64,000 nt of DNA from Natrialba magadii ATCC 43099 (GTDB lineage Archaea; Halobacteriota; Halobacteria; Halobacteriales; Natrialbaceae). The stretch lies in NCBI RefSeq assembly GCF_000025625.1, contig NC_013922.1, forward strand, positions 62,001 through 126,000, given 5' to 3'. Every line of letters begins with the position of its first letter. Position 1 is the stretch's first letter. Positions 8,293 to 17,949 of this stretch are shown one piece after another. The notes beneath the pieces are model-generated. The model had not been told where the DNA came from and ran no database searches. It saw nothing but the letters and a program-made list of their open reading frames with translations. The position numbers were made by a program, and so were the translations under genes.

Positions 8293-8559
8293 CTACACCC
8301 AGAACGTGTCTGCGCAGTCGAAGACGACGCCGTGTTGTGGACAGATGTACTTGCAGTGGCGTTTGTACATTGGTGTTTCACAGTGTGGGCAGGGGCGGCC
8401 GTTTCGTCTGTGTTCGGAGTTCGCTGGGTGTTCTCTATTCTCTGAGTCCTCTGCACCCTCTGCATCCCCTGAATCCTCTGAATCCTCTGAATCCTCTGCA
8501 CCCTCTGCATCCTCTGAACCCACTGCACCCGCCGTATTCGACTCGCTCGACTCAGTCAT
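8293..8559 (-). CDS. HVO_2523-like small zinc-finger protein
   Basis: 88 aa from ATG 8559. The C-terminal ~35 residues (RPCPHCETPMYKRHCKYICP, QHGVVFDCADTFWV) form a four-cysteine zinc knuckle. I recognise it as the haloarchaeal HVO_2523 type, whose function is unknown. The N-terminal half is an acidic low-complexity segment of Ser-Glu-Asp/Ala-Glu-Gly repeats, encoded by near-identical 9-bp units, which lengthens the protein relative to the family norm. It is transcribed convergently with the VTT gene. Confidence 0.8.
   Translation of the reverse strand: MTESSESNTAGAVGSEDAEGAEDSEDSEDSGDAEGAEDSENREHPANSEHRRNGRPCPHCETPMYKRHCKYICPQHGVVFDCADTFWV
8446..8522. repeat. tandem 9-bp-type repeat in the zinc-finger gene
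   Basis: Imperfect units of the form CCTCTGAAT/CCTCTGCAC recur about eight times. On the minus strand they encode the Ser/Glu/Asp/Ala-rich leader of the zinc-finger protein. The unit length is a multiple of three, so expansion or contraction by slippage keeps the frame. Confidence 0.7.
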
Positions 8560-8832
8560 TGGACAGAACAAGAGTGCGGTGACGACACTGGTCGGGTCGC
8601 CCACCGGGCAGTGCCAGTGTCGGTGCTGGTTCGGGTACTGGTCGTCGGCAGTCACTTGTCCTCGAGACGCACACCATTCGGTTCGACCGATGCGTTCCGT
8701 TCGTATGAACACAGTGGATAGCTACTCGATCGTGTCTGGGACACAATACATTTCCACTTAACAGTTCGTATCACTTGCAGCTACGGGAATGGGAACGAGC
8801 GTTGAAACCCCCAATTCACGTACAGTACGCCG

Positions 8833-9705
8833 ATGGACTGCGAGCGCGTTTGCGTTCTCCTCGACGACGAGTGTTGCCCCGCGTATCAGCTGTCGGCGAT
8901 TCGAGAACTCGCTGAACAGACGTCGGTCGAGTTCCCGCTCATCGTTATCAACGACGACGAGTTTCGTCTTCGCGACCAGTCTCCGTCGTATCTGGCCCGC
9001 CGGTTCCGGAGCTGGGGCTCATTACTCCCCGTCTGTGCGGCCACCGAGCTTTCGAGAGCAATTCGCGGCCCGCCGGCGTACGATGAACGCCATCACTACT
9101 CGACGGTCGATGCACTCACTGAGTCGACCGTCGTCCGCTGTTCGCCGCTCTGGGAGGACGACCGCTGGCGGTCGCTCCCCGACCCGCTCGTCGACAGGAT
9201 TGCTACCGAAACCGACGTCGCGATCCGTTTTGGCTTCGGGCTCCTGACCGGTCGGATCTTGGCGGCACTCGAGTACGGTGTGCTCTCGTTTCATCTGGGG
9301 GACATCCGAGAGTATCGTGGGCGAATCGGAGCGTTCTGGGAGTATCTCGAAGACGAACCGGCGGCAGGCGTGACGCTCCAACAGCTCACGCAGCGGGTCG
9401 ACGGCGGGCGGATCGTCGCCGTCGACGACGTTCCGATCGAGCCGCGAGATACGTACGGCGCAGTCAAACGGCGACAGCGGTCGATACTTGGGGAGTTGCT
9501 GGTCGAAGGTGTACAGAATCTGAACGACCCAGATTTCGAGCCGCGGGTTCCGGAGACGCTGGGTCCGTACCGGTCGTCGCCGACGGTTCCTGAACTGGGT
9601 CGGTTTTTGCGAAAGAACGGGACGAACGCGGTTCGGCGCGTGGTTACAGGGAACCGGGTTACCGAGAACGAGACGCCGAGCCATCACGTAGACGACTTTT
9701 CGTGA
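8833..9705 (+). CDS. formyltransferase-like protein with altered active site
   Basis: 290 aa. The middle matches the formyl-transferase fold of PurN/Fmt: GVLSFHLGDIREYRG corresponds to the family's N-x-H-PS-LLP...G motif, and GVTLQQLTQRVDGGRIV to GvTlh...DtGpil. The family's catalytic Asn-His-Asp triad appears as Ser-His-Asp: the Asn before FH is Ser here, while the His and the Asp of VDGG remain. This resembles formyltransferase-family proteins in surface-sugar gene sets rather than true Fmt, which archaea lack. The N-terminal 100 residues are divergent. Substrate unknown. Confidence 0.75.
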   Translation: MDCERVCVLLDDECCPAYQLSAIRELAEQTSVEFPLIVINDDEFRLRDQSPSYLARRFRSWGSLLPVCAATELSRAIRGPPAYDERHHYSTVDALTESTVVRCSPLWEDDRWRSLPDPLVDRIATETDVAIRFGFGLLTGRILAALEYGVLSFHLGDIREYRGRIGAFWEYLEDEPAAGVTLQQLTQRVDGGRIVAVDDVPIEPRDTYGAVKRRQRSILGELLVEGVQNLNDPDFEPRVPETLGPYRSSPTVPELGRFLRKNGTNAVRRVVTGNRVTENETPSHHVDDFS

Positions 9706-9813
9706 GAGCGGCCCAGGCAGCGAGAGACGGATCTGAAGCGCAAAAATCGAAGAGGAGAGAGGTGGTCCGCTTCGTCGTGATTGTGCCGTCAGCTGGCAGG
9801 CGACTCCTGCCAG

Positions 9814-12800
9814 TTAGCACTCGCTCCAGCCACAGGACTCGCAGGTCTTGCAGCCTTCGGAGAAGTACAGCGAGAGTGCGCCACAGGATGGACATTCCGG
9901 CGACTCGCCGGCGTCGATGAGGTCCTGCGTCGCGTCCTCGGTGTCGCGGTCGGCGACACCGGCGCCGCCGTCGGTTTCCGGCTCGCTGAACTCGGCTTCA
10001 GTATCCGCTTCGGCCGCGTCTTCGAGCGTCTGCTGGGTCGGGTAGGGTTTGTCGATCTCGTTCTCCAGGTATCGGCGCATTGCGGTGCCGATGGCGTCCG
10101 GAATCGATTGGATCTGTTCGCCCTTGTCCCAGGCAATCTTCGGCGAGCGGGTGCCACAGAGTTCGTCGACGATCTCCTCTGGGTCGACACCCGAGCGCAG
10201 CGAGGTCGAGATGACCTTCGCGAGCGCCTCGGTGAAGGAGTTCGTAAAGCCACCCGAGTGGCCGATGTTGGCGAACAGCTCGAACGGCTGGCCGGTTTCT
10301 GGGTCCTCGTTGATCGTCACGTAGACTTTGCCGTATCCGGTGTCGATGCGCTGGCTGACGCCCTGGAGTGCGTCGGGTCGTTCGCGCTTTTCGGTGAAGT
10401 CGACGTGAACCGGTTCGGCGTCGGGATCGCGGAACTGGTCTGGCTCGGAAGCGAGCGCGTCGATGTCCTCATCGAGGGCCGCCTGCACGTCCTCGCTCTC
10501 GAGGAAGGTCTCGAGTCCGCCGAAGATCTCGTCGATCTGGTCGACGAGCGCTTCTGCCGCTTCGGTTTCGTCGGCGAAGTCGGCGTTGTCCGCGCGCGTG
10601 GTGAGCACCTGCTTCGAGCGGGTGCCGTCGCGGTAGTAGGTGACGCCCTTGCCGCCGTTTTCGTAGACCCACTCGAAGACATCCTTGGCGTCCTCGAGAC
10701 TGGAGTCGTTCGGCGCGTTGACGGTCTTCGAGATGGCGGAGTCGACGCCCTTCTGGCAGGCACACTGGACTGCAGCGTGCTGTTTTGCCGAGAGGTCTGA
10801 GGTGATGACGAACAGTTCACCGATCGCGTCTGGCACCGTCGAGAGTCCTTCGACGCCCTCGAACTGGTTGGTCGCCATCTGCTCCTGGGCCTCTTCCTTG
10901 ACGGCGTCGACGTCGATGTCGTTCGCCTCGAGGGTTCGGAGGAAGTAGTCGTCGAACTCGACGAGCATCTCGTCGCCCTGGACGTCGTCGGTGACGTTCT
11001 TGTAGTAGGCGACGTTGTAGATCGGCTCACAGCCGCCAGTGGTGTTGCCGACCATGCTCGTCGTTCCAGTGGGTGCGATGGTCGTGACGTTGTGGTTCCG
11101 AATTGGGAAGCCATCCTCCCAATCGTCGGCGTCCTCTCCCGTCTGGTGTTCGAACCACTCGCGGTACTCGGTTGGGTTCGCGTACTTGGAGTCGTCCCAG
11201 TCGTTGAACGAGCCGCGCTCGGTCGCGAGTTCGTGGCTCGTCGCCTTCGCGCCGTGGTTGATGTGGGTCATCAGCTGGCGGGCGACTTCGTTCCCCTCCT
11301 CGCTACCGTAGCGGATGCCAAGCTGGATGTAGAGCTGTGCGAGCCCCATGATACCCAGGCCGATCTTGCGCATGTCGCGGACGGTCTGCTCGATATCCTC
11401 GACCGGGAAGTCGGACATCGTCACGACGTTCTCGAGGAATCGGGTACCGTAGGAAATGCGCTCGTCGAACTCCTCGTAGTCGATGGCTTCCTCGAGGAAG
11501 GCGTCGACCGCCTCGGCCTGCGAGTCGTACTCGTCCGCGTGGGCCTCGGACCAGACGCGCCAGTCGGGAGCGTCCGTATCTGCGAGCGTCGAGAGGTTGA
11601 TGTGACCGAGGTTACAGGCTTCGTTCTCCTCGAGTGGCTGTTCGCCACAGTTGTGAACAACGAATCCGTTCGCGACAAACGAATGCGTATCTGGCTCCGT
11701 CAGGTCGTAGACCGCTTCGTGCCCGTCGGATTCGACGGATTCGACGGTCACTTCGAACTGTTCACTGTACGGACCGCGGTCGTACTCCGACAGACGTTCC
11801 TCGAGCGCCTCGGTCTTGTACTCGAGCAAGAACCCGATCTCGTCAGCGAAGCGTTCGAGGTTATCCTTGACGATGACGAGTTCATGCTGTGCCTTCGTCT
11901 CGTACGCTTTCGTTCCACCGCAACCGTCAGAGAGTTCTCGAGTGCCAGCTTCCTTGCGGTTTTCGTAGACCTTGCTGGCGATACCGAAGTTGAGCAGGAG
12001 TTGCTGGACCTCGCTAAGGAGATCGGCGTCGGAACTCCACAACCGAACGGAAACGCCCTTTTCGACGTTCCCCTGAACACAGCCGTCTGCCGTGAATAGC
12101 GATTGGAGGAATCCACGAGCCATCTCTTCACTGCCCCGCATCACTGTATCGGGGACCTGAAGCTTCTCTTCGGTGAGTCCGACTTCTTCAGCGTATTCAT
12201 ACAGGCGAGTCGATCGAATCCGTTGTTCGATCGCCTGAGCGCCACGATACTCATCGTGGCGACTGATTGAGTTGACGCCGATTTCGTAGTTCGCGTTTCC
12301 GAGTGGTTCGCGAACAACTTCGTTTACGTCTTCGGCGAACGCTTCGGAAATTTCGGCATCCTCATCGTAGAAGTTCAAGACAGCACGCTCTTCGCTGTGT
12401 TTGAGGTGGCCGTCCCCGACGAGCCACCCCAGCGTCCGGCCTTGCTCAGCGGTTCCGTGCTGCCCGAACTTCCCCTTCCGGTTCTGGATATGAACCGTGT
12501 CACCAGTATCGAGGTTCTGTGCTTCGACCCACCCGTCAGCAGTCATGACGCGGTGGTCTGCCGTGAGTCGAAGCTCGTACCCTTCTTTGGTCGTGAGTTT
12601 GTAGACGTCTTTCTCACCAGTTTTGTAGACGCTACTGGCTTCTTTGATCGAATCTTCGCTAAGTCGTCCGTCAACGACGACGTCGGTGGCAACGCCCTGC
12701 TCATACAGCTCTTCGGCAGGAATGAGACCGCGTTCAGTGCTGATGAGGCTATCTCCGGTTACACAGGGGTTCGTCGCCAGGATACGGTGATCTTCGTGTT

Positions 12801-14064
12801 CCTCGGTGTCGAAGGAGTGCTCCTTGTTGACCCGTTCGAGATAGATCACGCCAGGCTCGCCGTTTTCGTGGGCGCCCTCGACGATCCGCTCCCAGATGAG
12901 TTCTGCAGGGATCGACAGCGGCTCGCCGACCTCGATGTGCTCGCCGAGGTCGTAGCGGCTGTACATCTCCTTGGTTTCCTCGGTCGCGATGTGCGGTTCC
13001 TCGGTCCGTGGGTTGGTGAAGGTGTACTCCTCGCCGTTCTGCAGCGCTTCCATGAACCCGTCAGTGACGCCGACGGAGATGTTGAAATTAGAGAGATGCC
13101 CTTCGACAGCGTTGCGAAGGTGCTTTGGAACGCGCCCGTCCTCGTCGATCAGATCACGGGCCTCCTCGAGTGCCTCGCTGAAGGACGTGTAGGTGTAGTC
13201 GTCGGGGTCGTTGAGACGGAGACAGTGGGCCAGGGAAACGTCCTTGTTCTTCGCGTGGATGAACTCGATAACGTCGGGGTGGGAGACGCGCATGATGCCC
13301 ATCTGGGCACCGCGGCGGGTGCCACCCTGGGCGATGGTCTCACAGAGCTGGTCGTACGTGCGCATGAAGGTGATCGGCCCGGAGGCGATGCCGCCTGTGG
13401 AGCCGACTGCGTCGCCGTAGGGACGCAGTTTCCAGAACCCGTAGCCGACGCCGCCGCCGGACTGGAAGACCTCTGCGGCCTTCTTGGCCGTCTCGTGGAT
13501 GTCAGAAAGGTCGTCGTCCGGAGACATGACGAAACAGGCCGAAAGCTGCTGGAGTTCGTCGCCGGCGTTCATCAGGGTCGGCGAGTTCGGCATGAACGAC
13601 AGGTTTTCCATGCCCTCGGTGAACGTGTCGGCGACGTCTTCGACGTGCTCGCGGACCTCGTCCGGCAGCTCCGGGACGACGGTGTCGTAGGTGAACTTGT
13701 TGACGTTGTGTTCCGTCAAGACCGTCTCTACATCGTCGTCTACGGTCGTTCCCTCGCCGAAGACTTCCGCGGCGAGTTCGTCGCGACGCGGGTGATCCGG
13801 CTTGAGCTGGTCCGGCGTGACGGTGATCTCGAGATCGTGCGTTTCGGCCTCGTAGACGGCTTCGGCCAGCGCGATGTTCTTGCCAACGCGGTCGAAGAGA
13901 TCTTCCTGCTCTTCGATGAGGTCGCCGTTAGCGTCCTTGCGCAGATAGCGGGCTGGCAGGATGTTGTGATAGGCGTTGTCCGTCATCCGTTCCTCGAGTG
14001 TCTCCCCCTCGGTGCGCTTGATCGGGAGGGTGAGGTCGGCCGCGGAGATGTCGTGTTCGCTCAC
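9814..14064 (-). CDS. nrdJ: adenosylcobalamin-dependent ribonucleotide reductase with intein
   Basis: 1416-aa precursor. After removal of a 372-aa intein (residues 434-805) the enzyme is 1044 aa. It reduces ribonucleotides to deoxyribonucleotides using a B12-derived radical. Visible features are the N-terminal region with SPTLMNAG and SACFVMSPDDDLSDI (redox Cys177), the finger-loop radical site TNP|CGEQ split by the intein, EACNLGHINLS, PTGTTSMVG and the C-terminal zinc ribbon CPSCG...CKTCESCGWSEC with shuttle cysteines. The catalytic Asn-Cys-Glu set (N432, C806, E808) is complete only after splicing. It is monocistronic, with a candidate operator upstream at 14187-14211. Confidence 0.95.
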   Translation of the reverse strand: MSEHDISAADLTLPIKRTEGETLEERMTDNAYHNILPARYLRKDANGDLIEEQEDLFDRVGKNIALAEAVYEAETHDLEITVTPDQLKPDHPRRDELAAEVFGEGTTVDDDVETVLTEHNVNKFTYDTVVPELPDEVREHVEDVADTFTEGMENLSFMPNSPTLMNAGDELQQLSACFVMSPDDDLSDIHETAKKAAEVFQSGGGVGYGFWKLRPYGDAVGSTGGIASGPITFMRTYDQLCETIAQGGTRRGAQMGIMRVSHPDVIEFIHAKNKDVSLAHCLRLNDPDDYTYTSFSEALEEARDLIDEDGRVPKHLRNAVEGHLSNFNISVGVTDGFMEALQNGEEYTFTNPRTEEPHIATEETKEMYSRYDLGEHIEVGEPLSIPAELIWERIVEGAHENGEPGVIYLERVNKEHSFDTEEHEDHRILATNPCVTGDSLISTERGLIPAEELYEQGVATDVVVDGRLSEDSIKEASSVYKTGEKDVYKLTTKEGYELRLTADHRVMTADGWVEAQNLDTGDTVHIQNRKGKFGQHGTAEQGRTLGWLVGDGHLKHSEERAVLNFYDEDAEISEAFAEDVNEVVREPLGNANYEIGVNSISRHDEYRGAQAIEQRIRSTRLYEYAEEVGLTEEKLQVPDTVMRGSEEMARGFLQSLFTADGCVQGNVEKGVSVRLWSSDADLLSEVQQLLLNFGIASKVYENRKEAGTRELSDGCGGTKAYETKAQHELVIVKDNLERFADEIGFLLEYKTEALEERLSEYDRGPYSEQFEVTVESVESDGHEAVYDLTEPDTHSFVANGFVVHNCGEQPLEENEACNLGHINLSTLADTDAPDWRVWSEAHADEYDSQAEAVDAFLEEAIDYEEFDERISYGTRFLENVVTMSDFPVEDIEQTVRDMRKIGLGIMGLAQLYIQLGIRYGSEEGNEVARQLMTHINHGAKATSHELATERGSFNDWDDSKYANPTEYREWFEHQTGEDADDWEDGFPIRNHNVTTIAPTGTTSMVGNTTGGCEPIYNVAYYKNVTDDVQGDEMLVEFDDYFLRTLEANDIDVDAVKEEAQEQMATNQFEGVEGLSTVPDAIGELFVITSDLSAKQHAAVQCACQKGVDSAISKTVNAPNDSSLEDAKDVFEWVYENGGKGVTYYRDGTRSKQVLTTRADNADFADETEAAEALVDQIDEIFGGLETFLESEDVQAALDEDIDALASEPDQFRDPDAEPVHVDFTEKRERPDALQGVSQRIDTGYGKVYVTINEDPETGQPFELFANIGHSGGFTNSFTEALAKVISTSLRSGVDPEEIVDELCGTRSPKIAWDKGEQIQSIPDAIGTAMRRYLENEIDKPYPTQQTLEDAAEADTEAEFSEPETDGGAGVADRDTEDATQDLIDAGESPECPSCGALSLYFSEGCKTCESCGWSEC
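11650..12765 (-). other. intein in NrdJ with LAGLIDADG-type endonuclease motifs
   Basis: The 372-residue intein starts with Cys (CVTGDSLI, block A), has the block B TxxH motif (LTADHRVM) and ends with block F/G VYDLTEPDTHSF...GFVVHN followed by Cys+1 of the host. Two dodecapeptide motifs are present: LGWLVGDGH at intein residues ~112-120 and FLQSLFTADG at ~219-228. Both keep an aspartate, so the homing endonuclease looks intact rather than decayed. The insertion point lies between TNP and CGEQ, directly before the thiyl-radical cysteine, a site under the strongest sequence constraint. Confidence 0.95.
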
Positions 14065-14186
14065 GCGCGCGTCACCTCGCAGGTGTTACGTCGCGCTGTG
14101 TCGATTCGTGGGTCTTGCGGAGTCCTGGCTCTCATCATTCGTGACGAAGGTCTGGTATTCATGCATACCTCATAAAATGTGGTGTT

Positions 14187-14211
14187 GTTATCCCACCTGT
14201 GTTGGAGTAAC
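14187..14211. promoter_or_regulatory. inverted repeat upstream of the nrdJ TATA box
   Basis: GTTATCCCAC (14187-14196) and TTGGAGTAAC (14202-14211) form an imperfect inverted repeat, 8 of 10 positions matching, with a 5-bp spacer. On the minus strand it is followed within about 8 nt by CATTTTATGA (14170-14179), a TATA-like box for nrdJ. A leader of about 80 nt would result. Position and symmetry suggest a transcription-factor site, possibly NrdR-like. The sequence is not a clear bacterial NrdR box. The remaining DNA of 14065-14511 shows no other gene. Confidence 0.4.
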
Positions 14212-14511
14212 ACAAATTTGATTGGAGTGATGTCTCTCTCCTATCTGTCGTGGGAGGGCCGTGGAGAGCCCTCGTTGGTCGTGCTCACAACTACGTAGTC
14301 AAGTGCCTTAATCATTGTTAGAGCATCCTGAAAGTGAAGTCGAGAGCGCTCATATACCAGGATTCTAGTAGATTCGAGAGTGGTGAAATCGACGCGTTGC
14401 CTCACTGGAAGCGCGTCCCCTGATAATGGGTCACCAGTCGTGAACACTCAGTGATTCTCTGTTGTCACGATATCCGGAAAGATTACGGCACTGGGGTACG
14501 GGGATTCGACT

Positions 14512-14679
14512 ATGCTCGAACCACTAACGGGGTCGACGGTGCTGCTCGTCCTGGCGGGACTCGCCGCCGTCGCAGTCGCCATCGTCGCGATTCGCATCGC
14601 AATCAAACTCGCCATCCGCCTCGGGCTCATCGCCGCGGTCGTCCTCGCCGGCCTCTACACGGTCGGCTACCTCGGTTGA
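14512..14679 (+). CDS. 55-aa small membrane protein
   Basis: ATG 14512 opens a 55-codon frame ending at TGA 14677-14679. The product is almost entirely hydrophobic (TVLLVLAGLAAVAVAIVAIR, then LGLIAAVVLAGLYTVGYLG), with a short RIAIKLAIR turn suggesting a two-helix hairpin with a basic loop. Third codon positions are strongly G/C, as in real haloarchaeal genes. It is convergent with the trp operon. Function unknown; similar short hydrophobic proteins are common but poorly annotated in Halobacteria. Confidence 0.65.
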   Translation: MLEPLTGSTVLLVLAGLAAVAVAIVAIRIAIKLAIRLGLIAAVVLAGLYTVGYLG

Positions 14680-14814
14680 AAACGACGACAGACACGCTCA
14701 CCGCACCATTCTGGGTAGACATACCTGATTCAGCAAGCAGCCAGTTCCACCACATCGCCGCCCGGTCCAACTCGTTCGACTCCTTTCTCGCTGCTTGACT
14801 GCCGTTGCTCACAC

Positions 14815-15503
<689 letters not shown>

Positions 15504-15507
<4 letters not shown>

Positions 15508-17276
15508 CGGTGCACCTCCTGGGGCTCGGACTCGATCTTCTCGAGTGCAGCGAGTACGCCGCCCATCTTCTTCTCGGTCTCCTCGAACTCGGCTTCGGGA
15601 TCGCTGTCGGCGACCAGTCCGGCACCGGCCTGGACGCGGATTCGGTCCTGGGCGGTTTCGTTCCCGTCCCCGTTCCCGTTCCCGTTTCCGTCCTCGTGTT
15701 CGTGCTCGACCGTCGCCGTTCGAATCACGATCGCGAAATCAGCGTCGCCGGTCCAGGAGTAGTAGCCGACACCACCGCCGTACAGGCCGCGGGGCTCGGT
15801 CTCGAGATCGTCGATGATCTCCATCGCACGGATCTTCGGCGCGCCGGAGAGCGTCCCGGCAGGGAACGAGGCTCGCGTCGCGTCGAACGCGTCGGACTCG
15901 GCGGCCAGATCCCCAGTGACCGTCGACTCGATGTGCTGGACGTGGCTGTACTTCAGGACGTTCATGAATTCGTCGACACGGACAGAGCCGGCGTCTGCGA
16001 CCCGGCGCACGTCGTTTCGTGCAAGGTCGACCAGCATGGTGTGCTCGGCGCGCTCTTTCTCGTCTGCGAGCATCTCTCCTGCGAGTCGACGGTCCTCGAC
16101 GGGACTCGTCCCGCGGGCGCAGGTACCCGCGATCGGATTTGACATGATCTCCGTGCCACGAACCGAAATCAGGGTCTCGGGGCTCGCACCGACGACAGTC
16201 AGATCGTCATGCTCGAGGAGGTACATGTACGGCGAGGGGTTCACGTCACGCATCGCCTCGTAGAAGCCCAGTGTATCGATCTCGCCGGTGAGTTCTCGCG
16301 TCCGGGAGATGACTCCCTGGTAGATGTCGCCGTCGAGAACGTGCTCTTTCGCGCGTTCGACGCTCTCCTCGTAGGTTGCCTGTGAGCCGGCAACCTCGTT
16401 TTCGCGAACGAAGCCGCCCGTTTCTGGCTGCTCAGCGTCGCGAAGCGTCGACGCGACCGCCGCCGCTTCCTCACGGAGTTCGTCGTAGACCGCACCCGGA
16501 TCGTCGCCGGACTCGAGTACTGGCGTGAAGATGAGCGAGACGGTGCCGTCGTGTTCGTCGAACGCGAGCGTCTTCGTCGTCAGGACGAACTGGGCGTCGG
16601 GAAACCGCGAGTCGGGCCGCTCGCAGCCGACCTCCTCGAGCCAGAGGTCGTAGACCGCGTCGTAGGCGAGAAAGCCGACGAGACCGCCGTCGAGGTGCTG
16701 GCGGTCGCGGTCGTAGTCCGGGACGTTCTCGAGTCGGACGTCCGGCATGACGTGTCGAAGGCTGTCGACGGTGTCCTCGTCTCCAGCGTTCTCTCCCCTG
16801 TTCCCAGTAGCGGACTCGAGTACCGCCTGCGGTGCTCGGTCGCTGAGTGCCTCGACGTGTGTTCCGTCGGGGTCGACGGTGACGACGGCATCGGGGTCGT
16901 AGCCGACGTACGAAAAGCGCGCGTGTCGCTCAGCCCCCTCGGATCGTGGTCGGAACGCACCGTCGGGGTCGCTCGAGGGCGTCTTGTCGGCGCTCTCGAG
17001 CAGGAAGGCGTACGGCGAGCGCGTACAGTCACTGCCGCTCGAGCGACCTGTCAGGGCCGCGTACGCGGTGAGCGGTGTCGTCTCAACGTCGAGCGTTGCG
17101 ACGGTTCGGACGACGACAGGGCGCTCGTTGGCACTGTCGCTTCCGCCGTTGGCACCCGCTGCCGTCGCCGTCGCCGTCGCCGCTTCTTCACCGGCCGCGA
17201 GGGCACAGAACTGTGCGCGGTCGATGTCGAACTGGACCGGCTGGCTGTCGTCGTACGTCTGCGTCAGATCAGTCAT
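15504..17276 (-). CDS. trpE: anthranilate synthase component I
   Basis: 590 aa. It converts chorismate and ammonia to anthranilate. The C-terminal chorismate-binding domain is complete (YSHVQHIESTV, FPAGTLSGAPKIRAMEI, GGGVGYYSWTGDADFAIVIRT, QAGAGLVADS). The N-terminal regulatory domain is somewhat long. Residues ~530-539 are a Gly-Asn repeat, from a GTTCCC-type DNA repeat at 15660-15689, placed in a surface turn between the last strands of the catalytic domain. It overlaps trpG by 4 bp and trpF by 8 bp, indicating translational coupling. Confidence 0.95.
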
Positions 17277-17949
17277 GTGTGGTGTGGTATGGGTGGGGTT
17301 GGGCCGGCGCTTCCCTGTTGGTACAACTCGCTCGCTCGACGAACGACCGGACGGCGTCGGTGTCTTTTACGCCGCCAGTCGCCTCGACGCCGCTCGCGAC
17401 GTCGACCGCGAACGGTTCGACAGTCTGTACCGCCTCTGTAACGTTTGCGGGGGTCAACCCACCCGCGAGAATCACAGGCGTCTCGAGTGCCGCCACGAGA
17501 TCGCGGGTCCGCTCCCAGTCGTGGGTCTCGCCCGTGCCACCGCCGCCGTCTTCGTCGGTGCTGTCGACGAGGAGTGCGTCAGCGGCGGCCGCGGCGTCTT
17601 CGGCCTCGTCGACCGCCTGACTATCCACCGCGTAGATGAGTTCCGTGCTGGTCTGTTCGCGAACGGACTCGAGTGCGGCCGGTTCGAGACTGCCGTGAAT
17701 CTGGAGCGCGTCGGGCTCGACGGTTGCGGCCAATTCGGCGGCCGCAGCCGGTGTTTCGGGCATCGTAACGAGAACGGACGTGACGAACGGTGGAACGTTC
17801 GCGACGAGGTCGCGCGCCTCCTGAACTGCGACTTCACGAGGCGAGTCGACCGGAACGTCGCAGATGACGCCGACGGCGTCAGCGCCCGCGTCGACCGCGG
17901 TCTGCAGATCGTCCGCGTTCGTCAGACCACAGATTTTGACGCGCGTCAT
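17269..17949 (-). CDS. trpF: phosphoribosylanthranilate isomerase
   Basis: 226 aa, normal for the family. It catalyses the Amadori rearrangement of phosphoribosylanthranilate. Motifs include VKICGLTNADD at the start with the catalytic Cys, GADAVGVI, DALQIHG, LAGGLTPANV and the phosphate-binding end DVASGVEATGGVKD with the catalytic Asp. The start codon overlaps the trpD stop by 4 bp and the 3' end overlaps the trpE start by 8 bp. The order D-F-E-G on one strand is the standard haloarchaeal partial trp operon; trpC, B and A are elsewhere. Confidence 0.95.
   Translation of the reverse strand: MTRVKICGLTNADDLQTAVDAGADAVGVICDVPVDSPREVAVQEARDLVANVPPFVTSVLVTMPETPAAAAELAATVEPDALQIHGSLEPAALESVREQTSTELIYAVDSQAVDEAEDAAAAADALLVDSTDEDGGGGTGETHDWERTRDLVAALETPVILAGGLTPANVTEAVQTVEPFAVDVASGVEATGGVKDTDAVRSFVERASCTNREAPAQPHPYHTTHD

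Noticed and set aside
9781-11114. long frames on both strands overlapping the end of nrdJ
   Set aside because: They are shadows of nrdJ in other frames, with Arg/Ser-rich or Val/Asp-rich translations lacking any domain.
12397-14175. 592-codon open frame on the plus strand
   Set aside because: It is antisense to the strongly conserved nrdJ. Its composition follows from the complementary codons and it has no motif.
14065-14186. cobalamin riboswitch before nrdJ
   Set aside because: No B12-box-like structure is visible and such riboswitches are not expected in Halobacteria.
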